Origin: JADJPO01 sp046330955
Lineage (GTDB): Bacteria > Actinomycetota > Actinomycetes > Actinomycetales > Kineosporiaceae
Direction of reading: 5' to 3'
DNA length: 64,000 bases
Assembly (NCBI GenBank): GCA_046330955.1
Contig: JAXLRT010000014.1
Coordinates: 62,001 to 126,000 of the forward strand
Shown here piece by piece: positions 17,728-25,795 of the stretch (position 1 is the first letter of the stretch; the number at the start of each line of letters is the position of its first letter). The notes under the pieces are model-generated. The model was given only the letters and a program-made list of their open reading frames with translations, ran no database searches and was not told where the DNA came from. A program made the position numbers and the translations under genes.

Positions 17728-19155
17728 TCAGTGGGCGCGAGAGAAGCCCACGCGGGGCATCGAGGCCCAGGCCGAGCGCCGCCGGCGCATCGCGTCGGTC
17801 AGGCCCTGCACCCGCCACCACGACATCATCACCCGCAGCGCCGTGGTCTCCCACAGTGCGGCCAGGATCAGCGCACCGAGGTCGCGCCACCGGTCGTAGT
17901 GCCGCTCGGAGACCTCGTCCACCAGCACTGCGGACAGCGAGACCAGCATGCCGAAGCCGATCGCCAGGGCGAACGCGGTCAGCGCGTACAACGGATTGAG
18001 CAGGCCCAACCACCAGGCCAGCAGCACGGCGGGCAACCCGAGCACCTCGACCACCGGGCCGAGCATCTCGAACAGCACGTGGTAGGGCAGCACGAGCAGA
18101 CCGAAGCGACCGAAGCGCGGGCGCAACATGGCGGAGCGCTGGTGCCAGAGCACCTGGCCCAGCCCGTGAGCCCACCGTCGGCGTTGCCGGCGCAGGTCGC
18201 GGCGATGTTGCGGGGCCTCGCTCCAGCAGACCGCCTGCGGCACGATCACGACCTTGTAGTCCGTGCGCCGGCGACGGCGCAGCATGTGGTGCAGCGAGGC
18301 GACCAGGTCGGCGTCCTGCCCCAGGCTGTCGGGGTGCAACCCGCCGAGGGCCACCACGTCCTCGCGGCGGAAGGCCCCGAAGGCGCCCGAGATGATCAGC
18401 ACGCTGTTGAGCCAGCTCCAGCCGATTCGGCCGAGCATGAACGCCCGCAGGTACTCCACGATCTGGGCGCGCACGATCAGCCGCCGCGGCAGGGTGACCG
18501 ACTCGATCGTCCCGCGGCGCAGCACCATGCCGTTGGAGGGCCGCACCACCCCGCCGGCGGCCACCACGTCCTCGGGCTGTTCCACCAGGGGGCGGGCGAT
18601 GTGCAGCAGGGCATCGGGCTCGAGCACCGAGTCGGCGTCCAGGGTGCAGATCAACGGATAGCGGGCGGCGTTGAGCGCGGTGTTGAGTGCGTCGGCGCAG
18701 CGTCCGGCATTGTCCTTGCGGATCACCAGCAGGCTGCCGCCGCCGCGAGGGGCGTACAACTCGCGGATCCGGCCGATGGTCGGCACGTCCTGCGGGATCA
18801 CCCGGGTGGTGGGCACCAGGTCGAAGGCGTCGCGCAGCAGGTCGAAGGTGTCGTCGGTCGACCCGTCGTCCACCACGATCACCTCGAACTCGGGGTAACG
18901 CTGGTCGACGACGGAGCGCAGGCACTCCGCGATCATGGGCGACTCGTTGAAGGCCGGCACCAGCACCGACAGGCCTGGGGTGTCCGGGTGGGCGAACAGG
19001 TCCTCCTTGCGGCTGCTCAGGTTGCGGCGCAGCTCGCGACGCAGGTTGACCGCCGCCCCGCCGACCAGCGCGAGCTGGGAGAGCGCGACGGCGAGCGCGT
19101 AGGTCATCACCAGCACGTTGAAGACGATGACCGCGGTGGTCAGCACGCCCTTCAT
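17728..19155 (-). CDS. Membrane family-2 glycosyltransferase (processive polysaccharide synthase type)
   Basis: 475 residues from ATG 19155, with GGAGG before it. An N-terminal helix (VLTTAVIVFNVLVMTYALAV) precedes a GT2 catalytic domain: VLVPAFNES, VVDDGSTDDT, the metal-binding DADS (LDADSVLEPDALL), a second Asp (GQDAD) and the RRRRWAHGLGQ QxxRW-like motif. Several C-terminal membrane segments follow. This is the layout of hyaluronan, cellulose and poly-GlcNAc synthases, so it probably polymerises and exports an extracellular polysaccharide. Its start overlaps the stop of the HEAT-repeat gene. Confidence 0.9.
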   Translation of the reverse strand: MKGVLTTAVIVFNVLVMTYALAVALSQLALVGGAAVNLRRELRRNLSSRKEDLFAHPDTPGLSVLVPAFNESPMIAECLRSVVDQRYPEFEVIVVDDGSTDDTFDLLRDAFDLVPTTRVIPQDVPTIGRIRELYAPRGGGSLLVIRKDNAGRCADALNTALNAARYPLICTLDADSVLEPDALLHIARPLVEQPEDVVAAGGVVRPSNGMVLRRGTIESVTLPRRLIVRAQIVEYLRAFMLGRIGWSWLNSVLIISGAFGAFRREDVVALGGLHPDSLGQDADLVASLHHMLRRRRRTDYKVVIVPQAVCWSEAPQHRRDLRRQRRRWAHGLGQVLWHQRSAMLRPRFGRFGLLVLPYHVLFEMLGPVVEVLGLPAVLLAWWLGLLNPLYALTAFALAIGFGMLVSLSAVLVDEVSERHYDRWRDLGALILAALWETTALRVMMSWWRVQGLTDAMRRRRSAWASMPRVGFSRAH

Positions 19156-20258
19156 CCGGACACCTCCGTGGTCGTGGCGGCGCCCGAGACGGCTGCCGGT
19201 ACAGCAACCGGGTCGAGCTCGCCGCGCCCGATGAGCACCTCGGCAACCTCCGGCACGTGAGCCCAACCCCGCATCGCGGTCAGGCCCTTCGGCCCCAACA
19301 GGGCCAACGATCCGGCGGCGGCCCGGGCCAGCACGTGCGTCTCGCCCTCCAGCAGCCCGCTCAGGACGTCGGCGCTGCGAGGGTCACCGAGCCGGCCGAG
19401 CGCCGTCGCCGCGGCCTGCCGCACCACCGCCGGTTGAGCCGCCGAGAGCAGCTCGCGCATGGCGCCGGCGGGCGTGGGCAGACCGATCCGGCCGAGCGCC
19501 TCGACCGCAGCGGCTCGCACCGCGGGCTCCTCGTCGTCCAGGGCGTGCTGCAGGGGCGCGACCGCCGACGGCTCGCCCAGCCAGCCGAGCACCTTGGCCG
19601 CCGCGCACCGCCCGCGCGGTCCATGGGTACGCAGCGCCGAGGTCAGCCGACCCACGGCCGCCGGACCCATGCGCAACAGGGCGAGGGTGATGTAGTGCTC
19701 CGACTCGCGCCGGTTCGGGGCGTCCAGCAGGGCGAGCAGGGCCGGGACGGCGTCCGTCGAGGCGGTGCGCCCGAGGGCGCGCACCGCGGCGCGGCGCACC
19801 TCGTCGTCCGAGTCGTCGAGCCGGGCGACCAGCTCGGGGACGGCGTCCGCCAGACCGAGGCTGCCCAACAGCTCGACAGCACTCAGCCGACGTGAGGTCA
19901 GGACCGAACGGCAGTGCCGGCGCGCGGTGTCCACCGTGCCCCGGCGACGCAGCAGGTCGACCAGGACGGCGCGGTCGCCACCGCGCAACTTGCCGGCCAT
20001 GGCCGAGGCCATCGAATCGAGGTAGCGCCCGACCAGGTGGCTCACCGCGGGTGGTTCCTGGCCCTCCTCGCCGGCCGAGGCCTCGGCGTCCAGCGCAGCC
20101 AGGATCAGCGGGCGGGCGACGGCCTCGGCCTGGAGCCGGGCTCGCTCGCGCCGCCGTCGCCAGCCCCGCACCCCGGCGGTGGCCAGCACCATCAGGACGA
20201 CGAGCACGGTCATGACCTCTGTGAGGAACAGGACCAGGCCGCCGTTGGCGTCGACCAT
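19152..20258 (-). CDS. Membrane-anchored HEAT-repeat protein
   Basis: 368 residues with one N-terminal membrane helix (about 8-30) then a cytoplasmic solenoid. At least five HEAT-like units can be seen, each with a pattern like PELVARLDDSDDEVRRAAVRALGR (for example also PLQHALDDEEPAVRAAAVEALG). No enzyme motif is present. It lies between the receiver gene and the glycosyltransferase gene, overlapping the latter by 4 bp, so it may be the adaptor that couples receiver phosphorylation to the synthase. That role is inferred from context. Confidence 0.85.
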   Translation of the reverse strand: MVDANGGLVLFLTEVMTVLVVLMVLATAGVRGWRRRRERARLQAEAVARPLILAALDAEASAGEEGQEPPAVSHLVGRYLDSMASAMAGKLRGGDRAVLVDLLRRRGTVDTARRHCRSVLTSRRLSAVELLGSLGLADAVPELVARLDDSDDEVRRAAVRALGRTASTDAVPALLALLDAPNRRESEHYITLALLRMGPAAVGRLTSALRTHGPRGRCAAAKVLGWLGEPSAVAPLQHALDDEEPAVRAAAVEALGRIGLPTPAGAMRELLSAAQPAVVRQAAATALGRLGDPRSADVLSGLLEGETHVLARAAAGSLALLGPKGLTAMRGWAHVPEVAEVLIGRGELDPVAVPAAVSGAATTTEVSG

Positions 20259-20261
20259 GCG

Positions 20262-20636
20262 TCAGCGCACCGCCCGCGCCAGCGAGGCGTCGATGCGGGC
20301 AGCCACCTCGCGAGGGCTGAACGGCTTGAGGATGTAGTCGTCCGCGCCGGCCGCCAGGCCACGCTGGACGTCGGCCTCCTGGGCCTTCGCGGTGAGCATC
20401 AGCACCGGGATGTGCGAGTAGCGCTCGTCCGCCCGCATCGCCAGGCAGACCTCGAGCCCGCCCATCCGCGGCATCATCCAGTCGAGCAGCACCAGGTCGA
20501 CCTGCTGCTGTTCGAGCGCTGCCAGGGCAGCCTCACCATCGTGCTCGACCGAGACCTCGTGGCCGCCGCTGGACAGTTTGAATTCGAGCAGGGCGCAGAT
20601 GTCGGGGTCATCGTCGACGACGAGGATCGAGGCCAT
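20262..20636 (-). CDS. Single-domain response regulator leading the HEAT/glycosyltransferase operon
   Basis: 124 residues, receiver domain only: DDD at 8-10, phospho-acceptor Asp52 in LVLLDWMMPRMGG, Thr in LMLTAKA and Lys in DYILKPFSP. AAGGAG lies 11 bases before the ATG. It is first in a leftward operon with the HEAT protein (3-bp gap), the glycosyltransferase and then two kinases. With no DNA-binding domain it probably controls the synthase by protein contact. Confidence 0.9.
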   Translation of the reverse strand: MASILVVDDDPDICALLEFKLSSGGHEVSVEHDGEAALAALEQQQVDLVLLDWMMPRMGGLEVCLAMRADERYSHIPVLMLTAKAQEADVQRGLAAGADDYILKPFSPREVAARIDASLARAVR

Positions 20637-20830
20637 GGCGAGGGCTCCTTAGCACTGGGTACATTCCGCGATCTCGGCCCCACTCTCGGCGTCCCCCGAC
20701 GGCGCGGTGTGCGGCCAGATGGATGATCGGTCGGACTTCGGCTCACATTGAGGCCAAGACGCGATCGGCCGGTCGGGTGAGGTGTTCGCCCGCCAGGGTG
20801 AGCCCTCGGACACCGGCTCGGCGACACACC

Positions 20831-20865
20831 CGAGGGCGGTGGCGACCAGGTCGCCACCGCCCTCG
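20831..20865 (-). terminator. Strong hairpin downstream of the small Cys-rich gene
   Basis: CGAGGGCGGTGGCGACC at 20831-20847 and its exact complement at 20849-20865 form a 17-bp inverted repeat separated by one base, 26 bases after the stop of the minus-strand gene at 20891. No U-run follows, as is common in high-GC actinobacteria. Confidence 0.7.
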
Positions 20866-20890
20866 CGGTCGGGTTGTTCCTCGGGTCTGC

Positions 20891-21055
20891 TCAGCGCCCG
20901 AACAGCCGGGACAGCAGGCCTCCGGTGCGGCGCTGGTCGGGCGGGCAGGAGCACCGATCCTTCTTCGCCACGCCCCGCAGGACCTGCTCGACGTGCTGAC
21001 CGCATCCGGTGTAGGTGGCCTTGCCGCAGGTCCGGCAGGTGGCGGGGCTGCACAT
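20891..21055 (-). CDS. 54-residue Cys-rich actinobacterial small protein
   Basis: Translation from ATG 21055 gives MCSPATCRTCGKATYTGCGQ, then a helical QHVEQVLRGVAKKDRC and a second CxC, ending LLSRLFGR. The six Cys (positions 2, 7, 10, 18, 35, 37) suggest a small metal-binding fold. Short proteins with this CRTCGK...GCGQH pattern are widespread in actinobacteria and have no assigned function, to my knowledge. The 17-bp hairpin right after the stop and the intact frame support a real gene. Confidence 0.8.
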   Translation of the reverse strand: MCSPATCRTCGKATYTGCGQHVEQVLRGVAKKDRCSCPPDQRRTGGLLSRLFGR

Positions 21056-21085
21056 GGGTGATGACTCCTCGGGGTGATCGGGACG

Positions 21086-21150
21086 AACGGACAGGGGTCG
21101 GACAGGGGTCGGACAGGGATCGGATGGAGATCGGACGAGATCACGCGAGG
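21086..21150. repeat. Degenerate tandem GGTCGGACAGG repeats
   Basis: Between the small Cys-rich gene and the rhodanese gene the sequence has about five imperfect copies of an 11-base unit (ACAGGGGTCGG, ACAGGGGTCGG, ACAGGGATCGG, then decayed ATGGAGATCGG and ACGAGATC). It lies upstream of the minus-strand small gene, within its likely promoter region. Confidence 0.55.
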
Positions 21151-21162
21151 TCCGACGAAAGG

Positions 21163-21546
21163 TCAGCCCTCGAAGGGATAGCCCAGGGTCTGCATGGCGC
21201 TCAGGCCACCGCCATCGGCCACCGTGAGCCCGGCGTCACGCATCTGCGTGGCGGCCTGAGCCGACCGGTTACCGCTGCGGCAGTAGACCAGGTAGGTGCC
21301 GCCCTGGGGCAGCGCGGCGATCTCGGCGGCGAATCCGGCGGACTGCACATCGATGTTGCGCGCTCCGACGACGTGCCCCTGGGCGAACTCGGCCGGCGTC
21401 CGCACATCGATGATCGCGGCATAGGCGACGCTGGACGCCGCCGGGGCCGGCAGCGCGGTACCACCCGAGGACCCGCACCCGCCCAGGGCGGTCAGGCCGG
21501 CCAATGCCAGGGCAGCGGTCATGACGGCAACAGTTCGTCGACGCAT
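21163..21546 (-). CDS. Rhodanese-like lipoprotein
   Basis: 127 residues with a lipoprotein signal (MRRRTVAVMTAALALAGLTA, lipobox LGGC with lipidated Cys24). The mature part is a single rhodanese domain: IIDVRTPAEFAQGHVVGARN, and the active-site loop YCRSGNRSA with Cys89. It should sit on the outer face of the membrane and handle sulfane sulfur or a related thiol reaction. The length matches a single-domain rhodanese. Confidence 0.9.
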   Translation of the reverse strand: MRRRTVAVMTAALALAGLTALGGCGSSGGTALPAPAASSVAYAAIIDVRTPAEFAQGHVVGARNIDVQSAGFAAEIAALPQGGTYLVYCRSGNRSAQAATQMRDAGLTVADGGGLSAMQTLGYPFEG

Positions 21547-21696
21547 GGGCCGACCCTAGCAGATACCCCCAGGGGTATCCGATCCGATCGGCGGGGAGGA
21601 CAAATCCGGGACCGAGTTCTAGGCTGCCGCGCACGTTGGTCGCGCACCTGATCGATTCGGCCCGAATCGCGATCCGAACGCAAGGAGCTCATCACC

Positions 21697-22125
21697 ATGT
21701 CGACCCGTCTCAACCCCTACCTCAGCTTCGGCAACACCGCTCGGCAGGCCCTGGAGTTCTATCGCGACGTCCTCGGGGGTGAGCTGCACCTCACCACCTT
21801 CGAGGAGTTCGGCATGACCGACGACGGCGTCGGCGACCTGGTCATGCACGCCCAGCTGGAGACCGAGGCCGGCTACACGATCATGGCTGCCGACACGCCA
21901 CCCGGCATGGAACGCAGTGCCGGCTCCTCGATCACCGTGGCCCTGACCGGCGACGACGCCGATCAACTGCGTGGCTACTGGGCCGGACTGTCCGAGGGCG
22001 CCAATGTCATCACCCCGCTGGAGAAGCAGATGTGGGGCGACGAGTACGGCATGTTCATCGACAAGTTCGGCGTCCCCTGGATGTTCAACATCGCCGTCCC
22101 CGCCGACCCCGACGCCACCCCCTGA
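21697..22125 (+). CDS. VOC-superfamily protein (PhnB/YjdN-like)
   Basis: 142 residues, with AAGGAG before the ATG. The beta-alpha-beta-beta-beta fold of the glyoxalase/VOC superfamily is visible: LNPYLSFGNTARQALEFYRDVLGGEL at the start and GDEYGMFIDKFGVPWMFN at the end, the latter typical of the PhnB/3-demethylubiquinone-like subgroup. Catalytic activity is uncertain. Confidence 0.87.
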   Translation: MSTRLNPYLSFGNTARQALEFYRDVLGGELHLTTFEEFGMTDDGVGDLVMHAQLETEAGYTIMAADTPPGMERSAGSSITVALTGDDADQLRGYWAGLSEGANVITPLEKQMWGDEYGMFIDKFGVPWMFNIAVPADPDATP

Positions 22126-22133
22126 CCCCGACC

Positions 22134-22237
22134 AAACCTGCTCATGCTCCGCGGGCGCGCGCTCATGCTCCGCGGGTGACGCGTCGTCCTGGCGGCAGAG
22201 GAGCATGGCGCGTCGCCCGCGGAGCATGAGCAGGTTT
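22134..22237. repeat. 104-bp structured element with perfect 22-bp terminal inverted repeats
   Basis: The outer arms (AAACCTGCTCATGCTCCGCG plus GG, 22134-22155, and complement 22216-22237) are perfect inverted repeats. The left arm core GCTCATGCTCCGCGGG is repeated directly at 22161-22176. Inner GACGCG/CGCGTC segments extend the stem. It begins 9 bp after the VOC gene stop. It may act as a terminator, but its size and modular form look more like a mobile palindromic element. Confidence 0.75.
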
Positions 22238-22414
22238 GCGGCGGCGCGGTTGGTCTTGCCGGGGTGGTTGGTGGACGGCGCGAGGTCGGGTTCCGGACGC
22301 CGGTCGACCGCGCCGTCGGCCCCCGCGGGACGACCCCGGAGGACGTTGAGCACCGGGTTCGCCCGGGAAGTCGGCATAGCGTGAGCACCACACCCAGGAA
22401 GGGAGGCGCTCGCC

Positions 22415-23335
22415 ATGAGCGCCATCACGCACCGTCGACCCGACCTCCAGCCCCCTCGCCTGCGCCTCAGCGACCCTCCCGCAGCGACCATGTCGGCCGC
22501 GCCGACGCGGTCCGTACGTGACGCCGTCCCAGCCGCTCGGCCCCGCCCGCCCTTCGCTGTCGGCCTGACGCTGGCGGGCGTCGCCGCGGTCGGCACGGCC
22601 GTGACGTTCTTCGACCGGAGCGTGCTGCTCGGCCCGGCCGTCATGAAGGGCTCCGTGCGCGGGACGGCGCTGGTCATGCTCGCCGTCGCCGTCCCCGTGC
22701 TGCTGGGCGCGATGTGGTCGACCCACCGCGGGTCCGAGCGCGCCGTGATCTGGTGGCTGGCCGCCACCGCCTACCTGCTCTACAACAGCGTCCTCCTCGT
22801 CTTCGCGACGCCCTTCAACGCGCTCTACCTGGCCTACGAGGCCATGCTCGGCCTGTCGATCGCCGGCGTGATCCTGCTGCTGCGCCAGCTCGACGTCACC
22901 GCCGTGGCCGGCCGGCTGAACTCGGCGGCCTCCCGGCCGATCGCGGCCTTCCTCGGATTCATCGCCCTGGCCAACCTGTTGGCCTGGTTGTGCCTGATCG
23001 TGCCCGCACTGGGCGAGCCCTCGCCCGAGTTCCTCGCCGGTACCGGACTGATCACCAATCCGATCCACGATCAGGACCTGGCGTTCTGGATCCCCGCCGC
23101 GCTGATCATCGCCGTCTGGGCCTGGCAGCGCCGGCCGGCCGGACTGGTGCTGGCCACCGCCTACCTGGGCTACTGGCTGCTCGAGAGCATCGGGGTGGCG
23201 ACCGATCAGTGGTTCGGCAGCACCGCGGACCCCTCCTCCAGCATCGCGGGGATGGGCGGCGCCTACCTGTTCGCCGGGCTCGCCGTGATCACCGTTGTTC
23301 CGCTCGTCGTGGCGTTCCGTCGTCCGCGAAGGTGA
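22415..23335 (+). CDS. Multi-pass membrane protein of unknown function
   Basis: 306 residues. About 45 polar residues precede seven or eight hydrophobic helices (for example FAVGLTLAGVAAVGTAVTFF, LVMLAVAVPVLLGAMW, PAALIIAVWAWQ). No catalytic motif is recognised. GGGAGG lies about 12 bases before the ATG. An in-frame ATG at residue 26 is an alternative start. The 3' end is followed by tandem repeats and the convergent hydrolase gene. Confidence 0.78.
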   Translation: MSAITHRRPDLQPPRLRLSDPPAATMSAAPTRSVRDAVPAARPRPPFAVGLTLAGVAAVGTAVTFFDRSVLLGPAVMKGSVRGTALVMLAVAVPVLLGAMWSTHRGSERAVIWWLAATAYLLYNSVLLVFATPFNALYLAYEAMLGLSIAGVILLLRQLDVTAVAGRLNSAASRPIAAFLGFIALANLLAWLCLIVPALGEPSPEFLAGTGLITNPIHDQDLAFWIPAALIIAVWAWQRRPAGLVLATAYLGYWLLESIGVATDQWFGSTADPSSSIAGMGGAYLFAGLAVITVVPLVVAFRRPRR

Positions 23336-23390
23336 CCGCCGAGCGCCTGTCCCCGAGCCCCTCCCCCATCGACCACACCAGGCGGTGGCC

Positions 23391-23449
23391 GGTCCCTACC
23401 AGTCGAGACCGGTCCCTACCCAGTCGAGACCGATCCCTACCGGTCGAGG
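23391..23449. repeat. Three tandem ~20-bp repeats at the hydrolase 3' end
   Basis: GGTCCCTACCAGTCGAGACC (23391-23410), a 21-base copy (23411-23431) and a third, partly coding copy GATCCCTACCGGTCGAGGA. The third contains the stop codon and last codons of the minus-strand hydrolase, so the two others look like duplications of the gene's 3' end. Confidence 0.6.
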
Positions 23450-24306
23450 AAGTCACTCACCAGGGTCACGAACTGTGGCGCACGCTCGATCATGGTCCAG
23501 TGGCCGCAGCCGCCGAAGACGTGCAACTCGACGTCCGGGATCAGGTTCATCATCGGGATCGAGGAGGTCGCCAGCGGGATCACCCGGTCGTCGCGGCCGT
23601 GGATCAACAGCGTCGGCTGGTTCAGGTTCTTCAACTCCTCGTGCGTGAGCGCCAGGTCGGTCAGCCAACGCTGCCGCGGCGCCGGGAACATGGCCTCCCA
23701 CGAGGCGCGAATGGCCGGCACCGCACTCGCCTCGTAGCGCAGCTTGATCAGATCGCCAGTGATCAACCGCTCGTCATCGGTGAACAGCCGGACGATGCGC
23801 TCCATGTTCTCCAGCGACGGGGTGTAGCCCCACACGTCGTCGAGCCCCTCGGACAGCGGCATCTCGATGCCCACGCTGCCCATCGCCACCACGCGGCGCA
23901 CCCGGTCGGGCACGGCCACGGCGAGCGAGAGCGCGATCGCCCCACCCATCGAGTTGCCGACGACGTCCACCCGGTCCAGACCCAGCGCGTCCAGGACGGC
24001 GATGGCGTGCTCGGTCCAGGCGGCTCGCCCGAACTGACGGTCCTCACCGGTGGCGGTTCCACCGAAGCCGAGCTGATCGGGAGCGACCACCCGTCGGGTG
24101 CGAGCGAACTCGGGGGCCACGACCCGCCAGTTGGCCGTGGCCGTCACGCCGGGGCCCGAACCGTGGAGCAGCAGCAACGGCACCGCGGCGTCCGGGGCGG
24201 CGTGCGCCGAGGCCTCGGGCTCGCCGGTGTCGATCACCGCGGTGGCGACGCCGGCGATGTCGAGGGTCCGCGGGACCAGACGGCTGGGATCGATCGAGGA
24301 CGGCAT
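23437..24306 (-). CDS. Alpha/beta-hydrolase, C-C bond hydrolase-like
   Basis: 289 residues from ATG 24306; an upstream in-frame ATG at 24462 gives an implausible Cys-rich extension. Visible are the oxyanion region LLHGSGPGVTATANW, nucleophile GNSMGG (VDVVGNSMGGAIALSL), Asp in IHGRDDRVIP and His in GGCGHWTMIERAP. The HGSGPG and GNSMGG pairing is that of meta-cleavage product hydrolases (MhpC/BphD/HsaD), which split vinylogous 1,5-diketones from aromatic or steroid ring cleavage. No ring-cleavage dioxygenase is nearby, so substrate is uncertain. Confidence 0.87.
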   Translation of the reverse strand: MPSSIDPSRLVPRTLDIAGVATAVIDTGEPEASAHAAPDAAVPLLLLHGSGPGVTATANWRVVAPEFARTRRVVAPDQLGFGGTATGEDRQFGRAAWTEHAIAVLDALGLDRVDVVGNSMGGAIALSLAVAVPDRVRRVVAMGSVGIEMPLSEGLDDVWGYTPSLENMERIVRLFTDDERLITGDLIKLRYEASAVPAIRASWEAMFPAPRQRWLTDLALTHEELKNLNQPTLLIHGRDDRVIPLATSSIPMMNLIPDVELHVFGGCGHWTMIERAPQFVTLVSDFLDR

Positions 24307-24460
24307 GCCCGGCACCCTAGGCGTGTTCCCCTCGGGGTTGGATGGTGCGTTCCGCAGGACAGATCGCAAAAGGTGCCGCCCCTGAACAGCGCACGAAGCG
24401 CAGCTGAACCCGGACCTTTGGTCCTTCAGGGCCAGAGTGCGACGCACGACACAATGAGGC

Positions 24461-24709
24461 ATGTCGCTGCTTGCCGAGTCCCCGGGTGCGATGCAGCCCG
24501 AAGAGGTTCCGCCGACGCGGAGCCTGCCCCGTCCACAGGTGATGGACTACCCCCACATCGCCCGCTGTGGCACGTGTCAGGACTATCTGAACGACGCTCC
24601 GTCCCATCTCGCACCGTGGACCGTCGTCGGTGCGGCACTCACGTATCACGACAGCGGCCACCGCCGGGATCCGCTGACCCGCGACGATCACCAGTTCAGC
24701 TGGATCTGA
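24461..24709 (+). CDS. Possible small protein, 82 residues
   Basis: An open frame with no homology that I recognise and only weak ribosome-binding sequence (GAGG one base from the ATG). The product has one CxxC (HIARCGTCQDYL) and a polar C-terminus. Its coding nature rests mainly on filling the otherwise empty 586-bp interval between the hydrolase and the amidohydrolase. The rest of that interval shows only a small GGACC-TTT-GGTCC palindrome at 24412-24424. Confidence 0.35.
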   Translation: MSLLAESPGAMQPEEVPPTRSLPRPQVMDYPHIARCGTCQDYLNDAPSHLAPWTVVGAALTYHDSGHRRDPLTRDDHQFSWI

Positions 24710-24892
24710 TCGCCGCTCGACCCTCCGGCGCGACTGCTCGACGTCCCGACCACGCAAGCCCTCGGCCCCGCAACGCAGCGACAACGTTGTACGCCGATCG
24801 GGACCACATCCAGGACCCGGCACGCCCCCTCCCGGCGCAGGCCTCGGTGGTGAACACTTCCCACTAGCGTCACCCTGCTCGGAGGAGGAACC

Positions 24893-25795
24893 ATGCCGCT
24901 GATCGATGCCCGCGTCCGGCTGCCGCAGGATCGCCGGCCCGATGCGACGTACACCATGACCGGCCGCGCCGCGGAGTCCTACGACCGGGTGCTGAACCTG
25001 ACCGACAAGATGAACGCCGGCACCCTGGCAGCCCTGCTCGAGGCCCTGGACGCCGCGGGCGTGCGGCAGGCGGTGATGCACGCCGAGAGCGAGGGTGGCG
25101 AGAGCGCCGACGCCCTGAACGCGGCGCTCGTCGAGGTGATCGACGAGTACCCGGACCGGTTCGTCGGCGTCGGTACCGTCGATCTGCACGAGCTGCGCCC
25201 GCGACGTGCCTGCGCCCAGGTCGAGGCTGCCGCCAGGGTCGGGTTGCGCGGCGTCTGCCTGGAGCCGGCCTTCTTCTCCCGGGACATCGACGATCGGCTG
25301 CTCTACCCGATCTACGCCCGTGCCGAGGAGCTCGGCCTGATCGTGGCGGTGCACACCGGCATCAACTACGCCCGTACCCATCCGATCCGGCACGAACGGC
25401 CCGAGATGCTCGACCAGGTCGCGGTCGACTTCCCCGACCTCCGCCTGATCGCCGCGCATGCCGGGTGGCCGTGGGCGACCGAGTTCGCGGCCGTGGCGCG
25501 CCGCCACCCGACGGTCTACCTGGAGTTCGGTGGCCTGGCCCCCAAGTACGTCGCGCGAGCGGGCACCGGCTGGGACGTGGTCTTCACGATGATGCCCAAC
25601 CTGCTGCGCTCGCAGGTGCTCTACGCCACCGATTGGCCGGTGATCGACCCGGTGCGCGCGCTGGCCGAATGGCGGGATGCGGGGTTGGACGCCGCCACCC
25701 TGGACGCGCTGCTGGGCGCGAATGCCGCCGAGCTGTTCGGTCTCGATCGCCCCACTCTCGGGCTGGACCTCGACAGCTGGTTGGGCCACGCGTGA
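24893..25795 (+). CDS. Amidohydrolase_2-family protein lacking the N-terminal HxH
   Basis: 300 residues with GGAGGAGG before the ATG. TIM-barrel amidohydrolase motifs are VAVHTGINYA, LIAAHAGWPWATE and LYATDWPV, supplying two His ligands and the catalytic Asp as in the ACMSD/resorcylate decarboxylase group. The usual first-strand HxH is replaced by IDARVRLP (Arg7, Arg9), so a typical binuclear or ACMSD-type metal site is incomplete. The stop overlaps the GTG of the acyl-CoA ligase gene, which suggests a shared small-molecule degradation pathway. Confidence 0.85.
   Translation: MPLIDARVRLPQDRRPDATYTMTGRAAESYDRVLNLTDKMNAGTLAALLEALDAAGVRQAVMHAESEGGESADALNAALVEVIDEYPDRFVGVGTVDLHELRPRRACAQVEAAARVGLRGVCLEPAFFSRDIDDRLLYPIYARAEELGLIVAVHTGINYARTHPIRHERPEMLDQVAVDFPDLRLIAAHAGWPWATEFAAVARRHPTVYLEFGGLAPKYVARAGTGWDVVFTMMPNLLRSQVLYATDWPVIDPVRALAEWRDAGLDAATLDALLGANAAELFGLDRPTLGLDLDSWLGHA

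Noticed and set aside
21086..21150. Tandem GGTCGGACAGG units as a CRISPR or iteron origin
   Set aside because: Copies are short, degenerate and have no spacers or replication gene nearby.
23391..23449. Possible CRISPR array
   Set aside because: The units are contiguous with no spacers and overlap a gene's stop codon; no cas genes are present.
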